A stretch of DNA of 64,000 bases from Medicago truncatula (lineage: Eukaryota > Streptophyta > Magnoliopsida > Fabales > Fabaceae), in NCBI RefSeq assembly GCF_003473485.1, contig NC_053042.1, positions 49,191,762 through 49,255,761 of the forward strand, written 5' to 3'. The translations under genes and the position numbers were made by a program. Positions 11,960-23,944 of this stretch are shown here, piece by piece. The first letter of the stretch is position 1. Every line of letters begins with the position of its first letter. The notes beneath the pieces are model-generated. The model searched no databases. It was not told the DNA's origin and saw only the letters and a program-made list of their open reading frames with translations.

Positions 11960-12729
11960 GCTTTCAGGTTGATTAATAAATATGGTAATTGCAGTGTTGT
12001 GTTGTGTTGTGGATGCAAAATAAATCTCTTATAAGCTAAACATTAATATGGTAATTGAAATGTTGTGTTATGTGTTGATTTTTGAAACTATATGAAATTA
12101 ATTTGTGACAAAGTCGGTTGGTTAATGAGTTGAAGAAAGCGGTGACAAGATTTTCAATTTGAGTCTTGTGAAGTCACACTCCTTATTTCTTGGTTGATTG
12201 AGATGCTGAACTTGTATGATTAGCAAGCTAATAAAAAAAATGGAATAAAAGGAAATAAGTTTGATATATATTTGAAGAAGGTTCTCAAGTTTGGCTTTAT
12301 TTAACAAAAGGTTAATGAAATAAATGGAACATGACTGGTTTGCATTATAGTTTACTTTCTACTTTTTAGCATGGGCAAGAAATATGGATTCCATCTTGTT
12401 CTCGTATTTATGAGGTCAGGGAATTGGTGGTCGTTCCATTTAGATTTGATAGTTTATAAAATATGTAATTCTATTTATTTTATTGAAAATTCATCATGTT
12501 CCCAAACTTAAAATTTAAACAGTTTGATTTTAATTAAACGGTTATGGGATGTGTTGACTATGTGGATTACATATCTCAAGAGGATGGAATCTTGATCCAA
12601 CAAGAGGTGGGGAAACAAATAATCATAAAATGGAAACATTAACCTAATCAAAGTAATGTGTGAGTGTAAATCAAATTTAGGTTAAATAAAGGCCACAATA
12701 TCATGTGCAACATTAACCTAATAAAGTAA
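11960..12729. other. Intergenic, promoter side of the NT-C2 gene
   Basis: AT-rich sequence with no supportable ORF. It must contain the promoter and leader of the minus-strand gene starting at 11959. No clear TATA box or other motif was identified. Confidence 0.4.
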
Positions 12730-13477
12730 TAGTAAATTACATTCATCTCCGCTCAAAGATGCTTGAATTACACTCCCCTTCCATCTTATGTTAAAATATA
12801 CATTTCCCTCCCCTCTTATTCAAAAGAAAATATTTCACTCCACTCCCCTAAGAGAAGCTTAAATTACATTCCCCTCTCCTCTTATGTTAAAATCTACACT
12901 TTAGTCTCTCAATACTTTTTTTTATTTCTAAAAAATCTAGAAGAAAAAAAAAAATCTAACACATTTCGAAAAAATAGTATTGCGGGTCTATTTTAATATG
13001 ATAGAAAATTGAATACATATTTTTCGCTATTTTTTATTCACAATTTCATTAACATGTAGTTTTAAACCCTATTATAAAATATGAAACAACCTAAAATAAA
13101 ATTAAAATATGTGAAAAATTACTAAATATAATAAAGCATGGTTATTTAAAAGTTTATTTTATACACTAAATTATAAAATCAATAGCAAAATATTTAAATT
13201 TAATTATCATTGATATTTAAATTATAAAGAAATGAATTATTTTTTCTTAAATGGTGGTTCAAAATTAATATATATCTTAAAAATATTTATTTATGTTAAA
13301 ATAGATTAAAGTGTAGTGCATATTTAATTATTAAGGGAGGGATTTGTAATTCAAGCATCATAGAAGGGAGAGGAGTATAAATTTTACTTTTCAAGGAAGG
13401 GGATTGTATATTTTAACATAAGAGGAGATGGGAGTGTAATTCAAGCATCTTTGAGATGAGGGGAGTGCAATTTACTC
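12730..13477. mobile_element. Non-autonomous MULE-like element with 9-bp target duplication
   Basis: The ends are inverted repeats of more than 100 bp. The left end reads TAGTAAATTACATTCATCTC and the right end, reverse-complemented, reads GAGTAAATTGCACTCCCCTC. Both continue into GATGCTTGAATTACACTCCC and CTTATGTTAAAATATACA. The element is flanked by ATAAAGTAA on both sides (12721-12729 and 13478-13486). A 9-bp direct duplication with long terminal inverted repeats suits the Mutator superfamily. The interior is AT-rich and has no transposase. A diverged relative is at about 41,610-43,900. Confidence 0.75.
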
Positions 13478-13486
13478 ATAAAGTAA

Positions 13487-16400
13487 TGTATAAAGTAACG
13501 TATGAATGTAAATCAGATTTAGGTTAAATAAGGCAAAAATATCATGTTATATATACAAAAGTCAAACTTTAAATTCAATTATTTGAGTTTACTAACTGAC
13601 TATAGAGTAATATGATAAATACAATTCAAATGATTAAAAGTTGTGAACATGTAACATAATAGAATCCTTAAAAAAAAAAAAATGTAACATGGTAGAATAT
13701 GTGTTCAAAATTTACACATTGATCCCGTGGATTCATGTTTTTTTTTTTATGAATCCCGTGGATTCATGTTAATTGCACCAATCAAAGATTTTAAATATTT
13801 TTTTGGATATTGTCAAAAACATGGTTTAAAATTCCAAGAAAAATATTATTACCGTTACTCTATAATTAAAACCAAGATCTATCTTGAAATGAGGGTCTCA
13901 GAGAAGCTTAGATGAGAATTCATTGATGGGAATAGCAACCCAAGTTTGGATGTTAAAATCAGTAGCTAGATTGTAACTTTACCAAGCTCTAGCATTTAAA
14001 ATGAGTAGGAGAATGACATTTTAATTGACCAAATATTTTACCAAAAATAAGTATTTCAATTCAATGGGGTAAGTAAAAAGGGATAAAAACGTCCATGTGC
14101 TTCTGGGTTGTCTTTGATAAGCAACAACCCACCAAAACATAAATGTTGCACCTTTCTGCTGCAAAGGACATGATGAAGAAAGATTTAATCACAAATGAGT
14201 TGTAAATGCAAAGGTAGGGTTGGTCCCCCACCGATATATTCAGCCATCTTTTTCAACATATATCTTTATGTAGCAATAAGCTTTTTTATTTTTTATTTTT
14301 TATATAAGCATATTAAAAACAAACATACAATTCTAAATTCTTATAAAAAAACAATACAAGAATTATTCAACAAACTTGATAAAACTAAGCATTTGTGTAT
14401 AGTGTATAGTGTATACACATTCAGCACATGCCACTGTCGGCACCTAAGCAGATCCGTCACGTATTGAAATTATATATACAATTTATTACTATTATTTACT
14501 TATTATATAATTATGATTTATAAGAAACCACACATCAAGTCATCATGGATAAAGTGATGAAAATGTTATAGACCAAGTAAAAGAATAAGTGACCATCAAA
14601 TTACAAAAAAGAAAAGGTTCTTTGTAATAAATAATTGACATTTAACGTGGGTAGAGTGGACCTCAAGCATGTGTATGTATAGTAGAATTAATTAGAGAAA
14701 ACTAACACGTAGTTTCATATAAATTTGATTCTATGGACACGAGTTTATACGGATCCAATTAATGGTATAGTTTTGGTGATGCTACATTCAGGTTTCTATA
14801 TTAGTGGTTTCCAACCCGTCACTCCATCAAGGCATTTCATATAAATAAAAATCAAGAACCATTTTCTTTTTTAAAATTTTATTGTGTTTGAAAAAGGTGT
14901 AGGAAAATATATACCTCTTCACTCTTCAACATGAATTTCCTTCCTTGGTTACCTGTCCAAAGCATCTCACTTTTTCTCCCTACCACCGCATTGAAAGCTA
15001 CAGCTCTTCTCCTTTGCTAAGACTTTCGGTCTTGTGGTACTATAGTAACCATAGTAATATTAATATCATTCATTCATAAAATATAGAAATAAAATACCAA
15101 TATATGATAAGAAAAGTTGATTTTCCTTTTCAAAAGTGACAATACAAATCATTGATTGTCAATAATGGCGTGGAAAAATTATTAGCTGGTGGTTATCTGC
15201 TTGGACTAATTTGCCACCAAAGAAAATTGTGCTTGGACTAATGGGAATGGGTATGGATGAGCAAAAGGAGACACTCTGCCTAAATAATTAATGGTAATTT
15301 ATTAATATTAAAATCATCAACTTGGGAACAAGTTAACCGCAAAATCGGAATTAAATTAACCTTTCAGTTAAAATAATGAAATCGGTTTTTCTAGCATTCT
15401 ATTGGACGGTGCTCGTTATGTTTGACGGCTACTATTGTATGGTACGTACATTACAAAAGATTTATCATCATTAAATTAGTATTTTTTTTTTAAAATCAAT
15501 AGGATTTGATTTTGATCATAAGTGTTAATGAATTTTATCAAAAGGTAAATCTTTTGTAAGAATTTGATTTTGATTCTTAAGAAAAAGTAATTTTGATAAG
15601 ATTTTATTTACTCAGCAACGGAGCTTCAAATTAATAAGATATACAGTTGTATGCAGAAAATAAAAACAAGAAGTTGAATCGATGAAACTTTCACATCCAT
15701 GGTTCAATCTCAAGAGTCGTTTAAACCAATTGTGGTTCAACCGCAATTTAACTAGTTTGACATAGTTCAATCTCAATTCAACTAAACTAAGGTACAACCA
15801 CAATCAAATCGGTCAATGAATTTATAAGTTCTTAGTTCAACTAATTGATATGGGCGGTTCGGTCTAGATTTAAAACATTAATTTTATTTCTTGTATGTTC
15901 ATATATTTGAGATATTCTTATTTGAGGCATGACGTAGATTATATTTGATATATCTTTTGGTTAAAATTTAAGTTTTGATTCTCTATATTATAAGAGTTTA
16001 ACCATTTTCATTAGACTCAATCTCGTTGATAAAACGTCAGTACTTTAAATATCCGTGATACTAAGTACTTGTCAAAGAAAAATGTTATTTCTTAAAGAAA
16101 TATCCCATATTATAGAAAACTAGAGATCATAATATAGGTCAAATAAATTACAAATTGAGATGGAAGAAAACTAGAATTTCGTATATCTACACCTCATCTG
16201 AGTTGGTTGAGCATGTTTGACTAAGAAATGGACTGACATCTAGTACGTGATACTAAGTTATGGTGGAACAATTGCAACATATATCAATGGACTTGGATAT
16301 TCTATATTCCGTTTAATGATGTAGTCAGCTGTAAATCTCCAATTAGGAAAGACAAAATTTCTCTCCCTATTGAATAGTCCATAATTGGTTGCAACAAGTT

Positions 16401-16689
16401 GGTTACAACTTACAGAATATTCATTTGAAAATCACACTTTTTTAGATTAATAGAACAAATGATGTATGAATATAGACCACACAAATAAATCTAAAAACTG
16501 AATTTTTACTTATAATAGGAACAAATGGTGTAAATTGTTTGACTTAAGTGATAAATAAATTTAAGTTAATGTAAAATCGATTGGAAATATTATGAATTTC
16601 AACCTCAAATAAAACAATCATGGTTTAAAAGCTTTACTTACTACATATACTTATCTTTCTAAATTGTCCACATCATAAATGCTAGCAAC
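13487..16689. other. Gene-free AT-rich intergenic stretch
   Basis: I found no gene here. The short ORFs are not conserved-looking and have no plant codon or domain signature. There are A/T runs and low-complexity sequence only. Confidence 0.5.
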
Positions 16690-16850
16690 ACCCAATTTAA
16701 CATACATTTTCTAACACACTATCTTTGATTGGTTAAAATGCACATGGCTCCCACCAAATCATGTTGATCTCATATAAATTTGGTGGATCTCATGTAAATT
16801 TTAACCGATCAAAGAAAGTGTGTTGAAAAGTGTGCGATAGAATGTGTATT
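16690..16850. mobile_element. Small foldback MITE
   Basis: An inverted repeat flanks a short centre: ACACACTATCTTTGATTGGT (from about 16713) pairs with ACCGATCAAAGAAAGTGTGT (from about 16803). Total size is about 160 bp with no coding capacity. The superfamily is not determined. Confidence 0.55.
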
Positions 16851-17185
16851 GTTTATTTCCCAAGGATTATTACATCTATAAACATTAGTATTAGGTTCCT
16901 AAGTAGGAGCTAATTAATTATTAAAAAATCAATTAATACAAAAAAATAAAATGCTAATTTTCGATTTGAAAAAATTTATACTGTCCGATTTACAGTTTTT
17001 GAAAATTTATAAAGATCAATTTGTATAATTTAAAAAGAATTATAATAATCAATTCGAATTTCACGTTGTACAAAGTAAGATAGGAGTTTCAAATTCTTAG
17101 TTTTTATATGGTATTGGAAGTTTGGAACTTCCCTCTTTGGCAAAATATTTCATAAATATCGTCACTCTAAAAATTATCCAAATTT

Positions 17186-17536
17186 GGCCTTGTTTGTTTT
17201 GGATTTTTTTATGAAAAAATCTATTTTTTATTAAAAAAAATCTATTTTATCATTTTTAAGTGTTTGTTTTGAATTTTTAGAAAAATCATTTTATCAAAAA
17301 ATCTATTTTGACTCTAAAATAAAAAGCTATTAGGATTAACTTTTCTCAAAATCAATTTTTTTTTTAAAACATAAAGGAGGTAAAACATGAACTAGTTAAA
17401 AACCTTTTTTTTTAAAAAGTGACTTTTTTTGGATAATAAACAAACACAAATAGCTTTAGATTTTTTTTCAAAATCTCTAGATTTTTTTAACACAAAATCT
17501 ATTTTTTTTTTTATAAGTTAAAACAAACGCACCCTT
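17186..17536. mobile_element. MITE-like element with T/A-rich interior
   Basis: The left end GGCCTTGTTTGTTTTGGATT pairs with the right end, whose reverse complement is AAGGGTGCGTTTGTTTTAAC. The interior consists of repeated (AAA)ATCTATTTT-type stretches in both orientations. The GTTTGTTT termini are common in hAT- or PIF-type plant MITEs. The class is inferred. Confidence 0.55.
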
Positions 17537-18632
17537 TATATCATGTTTTAGACAGATACAAGGAACGGTGCTTAGTGAACCTACCTCGAAAATACATTCG
17601 TCCCACAAATTATTCCATCTGGCATAGGATCCTCGCATTCCATAACACCACAAAGAACTTAATGACCTTTAAACAGTCACCAAACCCAACCATTGGAAGG
17701 TCTCGATGTCCGTAACGACTTGGCTTTAATTCTCAACAACGCCTTCTCGTAGTTGTACAAATACTCTATTTCACCACAACGCAGTGTACAACTTCTCTCT
17801 ATTTGAAAATTGCTCACTCTTTATTCTCTTACTGATTTGAGAGTCAGAGTGTTTACAAATACCAACCCACACATTCAAAACCAAAAGAACACTCCTCGAG
17901 CTCAACCTACCTTCTCAGTCAACTAAAGGTCTAAGAATTTGAATTATTGAGGGTATGTTAAATTTATAACTTAATAACATGTTATAATTTTCCCCTCTTT
18001 TTTGTACCAAAAAAAACACGTTATAATTTTCCCTAAAAAAAAAACACGTTATAATTTGTTGGTATGAAATCCTATATACATTATCACCAGGATATGAAAA
18101 TCATATTTAACAATTGGATTAATTGAATTTCGACGCACTCATCACAATAAAGAAAGTTAAATTTCTATGTTTTTGATTATTTTATTTCATTTTCCATATG
18201 GTTGAGTTATTTTCCGTATAAGAGAGTTAGTTAGTGAGGTGCGTGCGTGCGTTCATTGGCAAGAACTATGATCACAAAATCTGAAAAGGAAGTCTTAGAA
18301 ATGTCTCTTTGTGAGTAGCAAATCAAAGATCGCTGCTTGTGAGTTTATCCTAATCTTCTCGTTGTCATGTTATGTAGAACTTCCAACAAGTCACAAACGT
18401 ATCACAACTCATTGTTTATGCCATGGCTTACCATTGCATGGTCCTTCGTATGCCAACATATCATACATTATAAAAATCATTCAATCAATCAAAGCTTCAA
18501 AATAGTTATCAAAATCTTATCCCATTACCTCTCGGTGTCAATGATAAATATAATAATGATATAACGGATATATAGATGCATTATTGAGACGTTCTTATGC
18601 TATCTTATATTGTATGATTCTCTTTCTTTTCT
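17537..18632. other. Gene-free intergenic stretch
   Basis: No supportable ORF or repeat boundary. Short overlapping ORFs near 18,311-18,564 do not resemble any family I know. Confidence 0.45.
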
Positions 18633-19025
18633 TAGGTTTTGTTTGGGAGTTTGGAAGGGAAGGAGGGGAGGGTTTTAGAAAAAAAGATGGAGTAGTGGAA
18701 GAAATAGAAGACATTGGAAGGAGAGGGCTGCTTTGGAGGTTAATTTTTTACTCATAATAAAAAATCTCCCTCATTTGAGGAACTAAAAAATTGTATTGGG
18801 GGAGGGTTTTGGGGGTTATGGAATGTTTATATGATTTTTTTTCAAATTCAATCTATGTTGTTATAGTATTTTTAAAATTAAAAGTATATTAATCATAAGT
18901 ATAAGTTTATCATTCTCTAAAAAACTGTTCTTTCAAAAAATGTAAATTTTTGTCCATTTTTCTATATATTTCCAACCCCTCAAAACCCTCCCCTCCCTTC
19001 CCCTCCAAACTCGCAAACAAAGCCT
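18633..19025. mobile_element. MITE with G-rich/C-rich inverted termini
   Basis: The left end (TAGGTTTTGTTTGGGAGTTT, then GGAAGGGAAGGAGGGGAGGG) is the inverted match of the right end (CCCTCCCCTCCCTTCCCCTC, then CAAACTCGCAAACAAAGCCT). It is about 393 bp with no coding capacity. It directly abuts the next element. Confidence 0.7.
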
Positions 19026-19170
19026 TAGGGTGTGTTTGGATGGGGGAATGTTTTGAGAGAATGTAATGTTTTGAGGGAATTCAACTATTTTAAGGTGAAT
19101 TCTATTGTTTAAATTCACCTCAAAGTAGTTGAATTCCCTCAAAACATTCTTCCATCCAAACACACTCTTA
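19026..19170. mobile_element. 145-bp near-perfect palindromic MITE
   Basis: The sequence TTAGGGTGTGTTTGGATGG... folds back onto ...CCATCCAAACACACTCTTA along almost its full length, around a centre near 19,098. It is a classic hairpin MITE and may have a TTA or TA target duplication. Its left end coincides with the right end of the 18,633-19,025 element. Confidence 0.75.
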
Positions 19171-19366
19171 GGGAATCTCAAATGATGTTATTGGTGGTGA
19201 TTAATTTATTTTTCTATATTTAACCAAATATATAGGAACCCTAAAATGGCGAATCTTGAGTAGATTCGGGCAGTGCGATGTGCACTTGATTTAAATACTT
19301 CGTGATCGGATATTTAAAATATAGATTACTATTTCAAACCTAACAAATAACCCAATTGATTAAACC

Positions 19367-20326
19367 TAGAACTGTCAAAATGGGTCAGGTCTTACGGGCC
19401 GGCTCGAAAATCCAAATAAAATGTAGGGCCTAGGCTGATAAATAGCAGCCCGAAATTTTTCAGGGCTTTTTAGCCCGGCCCGAAAAAACCTGAAGCCCGT
19501 TCGGGCTAAGGGCAGCCCGTAAAAAAAAAAAAAAAAAAAACGTTATTTTCTACGCTGGACTGGACGGACAGCCCAAATAATTATGTTCATTTGGTATTTA
19601 AGTCATTCTCTCTTCTAAAAATTGTATATAATTATGTTCATTTGTTTTGTTACTTCTAATTAAAATGAAGGAAAAACAAAAATCAAAGTGATCGTGTTTC
19701 ATCATTGTTTTTTTAACTCTTCTTCTCCTATGATGTTAAAAATGTTATGCTTTTATTCCCCACTTTTGAAACCCTACCTTTTGCTTATGGTTGCATTGTG
19801 ATTTTCTTTCCTCACTGTCAACTCAGTTTAGTACCCTTTATCTTTCTTTCTTTTTTTAATTTATTTTTACATGTGTTGGCTAATTAATTAATTATATCAT
19901 ATATGTGGATCTTGCAAGACAATATAGTGACTATGTTGTTCCCTAAAAAAATTATATATAGTAACTATACTGATTAGCAAATGAATTTAATAAATATACT
20001 TTTTTAGTGTACAATTATGTTAATGTTACTATGTTAGTATGGATAATTGTTATTCTCTTGGATCAAACTTAATTTATCTTTTGTTCACTATAAATTTTGT
20101 GTACATTTATGTTATTATCTTTTCAGTCCTTAAATAATGAAAAAAAAATGAAGGAAAAAAAAACGGGCCTTGGCTGGCCTGTTAGCCGGGGAGCCCGTAA
20201 AGAGCCGGGCTCGGGCTCTATTTTTCAGCCCATATTCAAACCGGGCTTTTTAGCCCGGCCCTTAAAAGCCATTGGCCCGGCCCGGCCAGGCCTAAACGGG
20301 CCGGACCGTCCGTTTTTACAGCTCTA
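19367..20326. mobile_element. Non-autonomous hAT-like element, GC-rich ends, 8-bp target duplication
   Basis: The termini are TAGAACTGTCAAAATGGG and, reverse-complemented from the right, TAGAGCTGTAAAAACGG. The 8-bp direct repeat ATTAAACC lies at 19359-19366 and 20327-20334. Sub-terminal regions are rich in GGGCCGG/CCCGGCC and AGCCCG motifs (19,400-19,520 and 20,160-20,310), unlike the AT-rich surroundings. The 8-bp duplication and short TIR support the hAT superfamily. No transposase is present in the 960-bp element. Confidence 0.8.
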
Positions 20327-20334
20327 ATTAAACC

Positions 20335-20985
20335 CCTTTGTTTAGATAGACGAAATGGCAAAGTCATTATAAACTCACACACACAAATGGAGGTACAAAG
20401 GTTCGAACTCCGGTCATGACATACTTTCATATTGGTATAAATTAACACAGTCAACTTGAGCTACATAGTTAATATTTTTTTCAACACAATTAGTTATTTC
20501 AATTATATCCAACATATTGGATGTTAGCTGTACTGTCCATATGGTTGAGTATATTTAGTCCCTAAAACTAGCATTTATTTTAAATTTAGTGACTATTTAA
20601 CAAATTTAGCCCCTAAGAAAGTGCTCAATTTTTATAAAAGATGAGGACTAGAAAAGACTAAAAGATTTATATAGGACTCGAACTTCTTTTGAACTTTTTT
20701 TTTTTTGACAGAAAGGAATTGAACTTGAAATATTGAAATTTTATAGATATAAAAATATATTAACATTTTTCTATATAGTTTTACTTGCCTCATTGGATTT
20801 CAGCATTTAAAGTAAAATTTAAAAAATTAAAGTCCACAAATAACTTACAGTAGTAGTTATTTAATAATAAAATAAAAGATAAATTTGTATACACTAACGA
20901 TGTAATTCTTTTTACAACTGATCCAATCAAATCACACAAAATAAATATCACATTGTTGATAGATAGCAAAAGTTTACTACTATTA
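20335..20985. other. Gene-free intergenic stretch
   Basis: AT-rich sequence with no supportable gene. The GGTTCGAACTCCGG near 20,400 is tRNA B-box-like but no tRNA folds around it. Confidence 0.4.
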
Positions 20986-21806
20986 CTTTTTCCATCCTAC
21001 GATCTTCTCATGCGCCCTGTAAAATTTTCAAAAATGTCTTTGTGCATCCGGATTTTAAAATCCGAATTCATGTTTACTATTTTGGATTTTATAATCCGGA
21101 CAATTCTTATGTGTAATCAGCCATCAGACTCTCTCACATTTCAGCAGTTTTGAGTTTTGCTTTTAAAAACAACAAAAAACCTAAATAAAAAATGCTAAAA
21201 ACCTGTCAAATAAATTCATAAAAATATAAAAATAGCACCAAAAAATTCTAAAAATCAAATAAAACTAATGCAAATTTTTTCGGATTTTTCTGAGAATATG
21301 AAAAATTAAAAAAAAATAGGTCCAGACGATGAAATTTTGGATTTTGAGAGGCGGAGTTCCTTCTTATGGAGTCATGGTCCTTGAATTTTTTCTGATTTTT
21401 TGGGGAAGTTTCGGAGCAATCCGATCAAGTAGTCCGAAAACCCGATTTTTTACTAAGAACAGGTAACAATGACCCAAAACAAATGGATGAGAGTTAGAAA
21501 GATTAATATTGTCCCTAAAATGACTATCCATATTACAAACATGTTTAGAATTTGTGCTGATACAGTTCGGATTGTTTTACCTTTAAAAAGGGTGTTTAGG
21601 GGGTTTTCGGATCATGTAATCCAAAAATATCATGTAGCGCGCCCTATTTTTTGAAGTTTCCGAATTACAAAATTCGGAAAAACCCGTTACTCATTTTTTT
21701 CACCCTTTAACAAAAGAAAATATCATTCCGGATTATATAATCCGAAATGCTCCGAGGGTAATTTTAAAAGAAAAAAAAAAAGGGTGCGCGAGGAAAAGCA
21801 TTGGGT
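20986..21806. mobile_element. Inverted-repeat element with repeated TCCGGATT motifs
   Basis: The left side (TTTTTCCATCCTACGATCTT, CATGCGCCCT, ATCCGGATTTTAAAATCCGA) is the imperfect inverted match of the right side (CCGGATTATATAATCCGAAA, AGGGTGCGCGAGGAAAAGCA). The interior repeats TCCGGATTATAAAATCCGAA-like palindromes. The boundaries are approximate and no coding region is present. The class is undetermined. Confidence 0.55.
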
Positions 21807-22644
21807 GGGAAAAGTAATAGTCAAAGTTTACTGTCACTTCTTGTTGGATATAAGCCCAAAGTTCTTTGGATCTTCCAAACGGGACAGCATGACGAGCCTA
21901 CCGTAAGTTTAAGTGAGTTACTACCTATTTGCATTCCTCTCACGTTTATATGCATCAATAGGGTAAAACGATCTCGAATAATGATGATAATCGACACACA
22001 TGTGCCATGAACCATCCTTCTAGTTAAGCAAATTGCTAGTGGTGAGTATGAGTTTGGCTTCAATTTTTTTAGGCATGTGGAAACATATAAGGGCGGACAT
22101 TCACCAACAAGGCAGTGGAGAGCAGTTAAACTATGTGATCGATTTGTCGAGGAAGGAGTAAATGTATTGGTCTAGCAGGTGGGAAACTCGCTGATGTGAG
22201 TGGAAAAGTCGGGTTTTATGTGACCTTCATCCGATCAAAACATTAGATCGGGTCATTTTTTTAGATCATCACCCAAACCTTTAATATTAGAAAATTTGAC
22301 GAGGTGTAAATTCAATAAGAACGAACGATAAAAAGAAAAAACCGAGTTGATTAGTAATGCATGAACATTTTTTTAGGGGAATAACAAGATTAATCAACCA
22401 GTAACTCATATCATAATACTATTAAATCAGGTTGTAAAACAAAAATAATCAATAAGTCACCAAAATGTTGTTACCGGACAATATAAACATAATTTGATCA
22501 AAATCAATCTTATAAAAATATGAATAAAAATAATTTAACCACTTTAATCTCAAACTTCAACAAATTTTTGAAAGTTTGAGACATTTTTTTATTTCATGGA
22601 AAATGAATTTGATCTCGAGAAACCATCATACACTACGAATAAAA
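21807..22644. other. Gene-free stretch
   Basis: No gene is supported. Overlapping short ORFs on both strands near 21,800-22,060 show no recognisable family. Confidence 0.4.
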
Positions 22645-22950
22645 ATAGGCAAAATTACACTTTTAGTCTTTAACTTAATTTCAGGTAACAGTTTGGTCTT
22701 TTATCTTTTTTCATTTTATTTTGGTCCTTTTTCATATGAATTTTTAAGCTTATAATTCATGATTTTATTTTCTTATGATCTTTCGGTCTTCAAATCTATG
22801 ATCCTCGTCTATATTTGCATAAGAATATTATATTTGAAACTTGAAAATATATATGAGAATGAAGAAAAATGACCAAATTGAAATGAAAAAAAGATAAAGG
22901 ACCAAACTGTTATCTGAAATTAAGTTAAGGGACTTTTTTTCAATAAAAAT
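22645..22950. mobile_element. Small inverted-repeat element
   Basis: The left arm (TCTTTAACTTAATTTCAGGT, AACAGTTTGGTCTTTTATCT) is inverted in the right arm (GATAAAGGACCAAACTGTTA, TCTGAAATTAAGTTAAGGGA). It is about 300 bp and non-coding. This type of TTTGGTCC(C)TT repeat is common in legume intergenic DNA. Confidence 0.6.
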
Positions 22951-23944
22951 AACACCCTTCTCCTTAAAACACTTTGAGACACGAAGGATAACCCAAGGAT
23001 CAACATACGGTCCCTTATTTAGTATGGTTCATGTCTTGTTCCCATTTTTTAACCTTTTTTTTACGGGTCTGAATCAAATTCAAACCTAATGCAAAGCTTA
23101 CGTGTTGTTATATGAATAACTTATAAATTAGATGATAATTTATAGTCGATGATCGATGACTGATAGCTAATAAACTAATTGAAATATTTAGTAAAATTAG
23201 TGGTTCAATTAGCTGATAAATATAAAATAATATTAAATGTTATTCTTTATATTTAGAATTTATTAACTTAAATTTATTATTAATTTAAATATCTTTCATA
23301 TATATTATCATTAAATTATTTTTTACAAGTTTTTCTTTTTTTAGGGATACAAGAATTTTATTTGTTGATGTACAAATTAAATTTGGCTTCTTAAAATAAA
23401 CACAAATTAAAATTCACTTTAATAATAAGAAAAAGAAGGGTACAATATGGGTAAAAAAATTGAGGGAAAATTCTGTCAAAAAATCAAAAGGCATACGTTA
23501 TGTCAACAAAATATAAAGAATGCGATAGCCGATAGGACAACATAAACGAGAAATATTTTGTTTCGAATTTAATTCGAAGAATTAACATGATATCTTTTTT
23601 TATTTGGTACAAATTAGCATGATCTTTATTGGCGTCCAATCCAAAACATAAAAATTGTATTCGCCGTAATTAATTATGATAAAGGGTGTATATATGTGTT
23701 TTAGATAAAATAATAAGGTTAACGATGAAAGAAAAAAATGATAAGTTATAAACTCTAACGCTATTTGTAACAAAAAAAAAAAAATATTTGAAATAGAGTT
23801 TGAAAAACAAAATATAAGATCTTAAAATAAGTTATAAGATCATTCTGAAAAGACCTTACAAAACATGCTTTTTCTGCCCGATGAATTTACAAGTTATCCG
23901 CTATAAACTAGCTTCTTGGTTTCACTAAATTGAATTATAAATTA
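22951..23944. other. Gene-free AT-rich stretch
   Basis: No ORF or repeat structure that I can support. Confidence 0.4.

Noticed and set aside
14195..14467. 90-codon ORF on the plus strand
   Set aside because: Composition follows the AT-rich background; no family resemblance.
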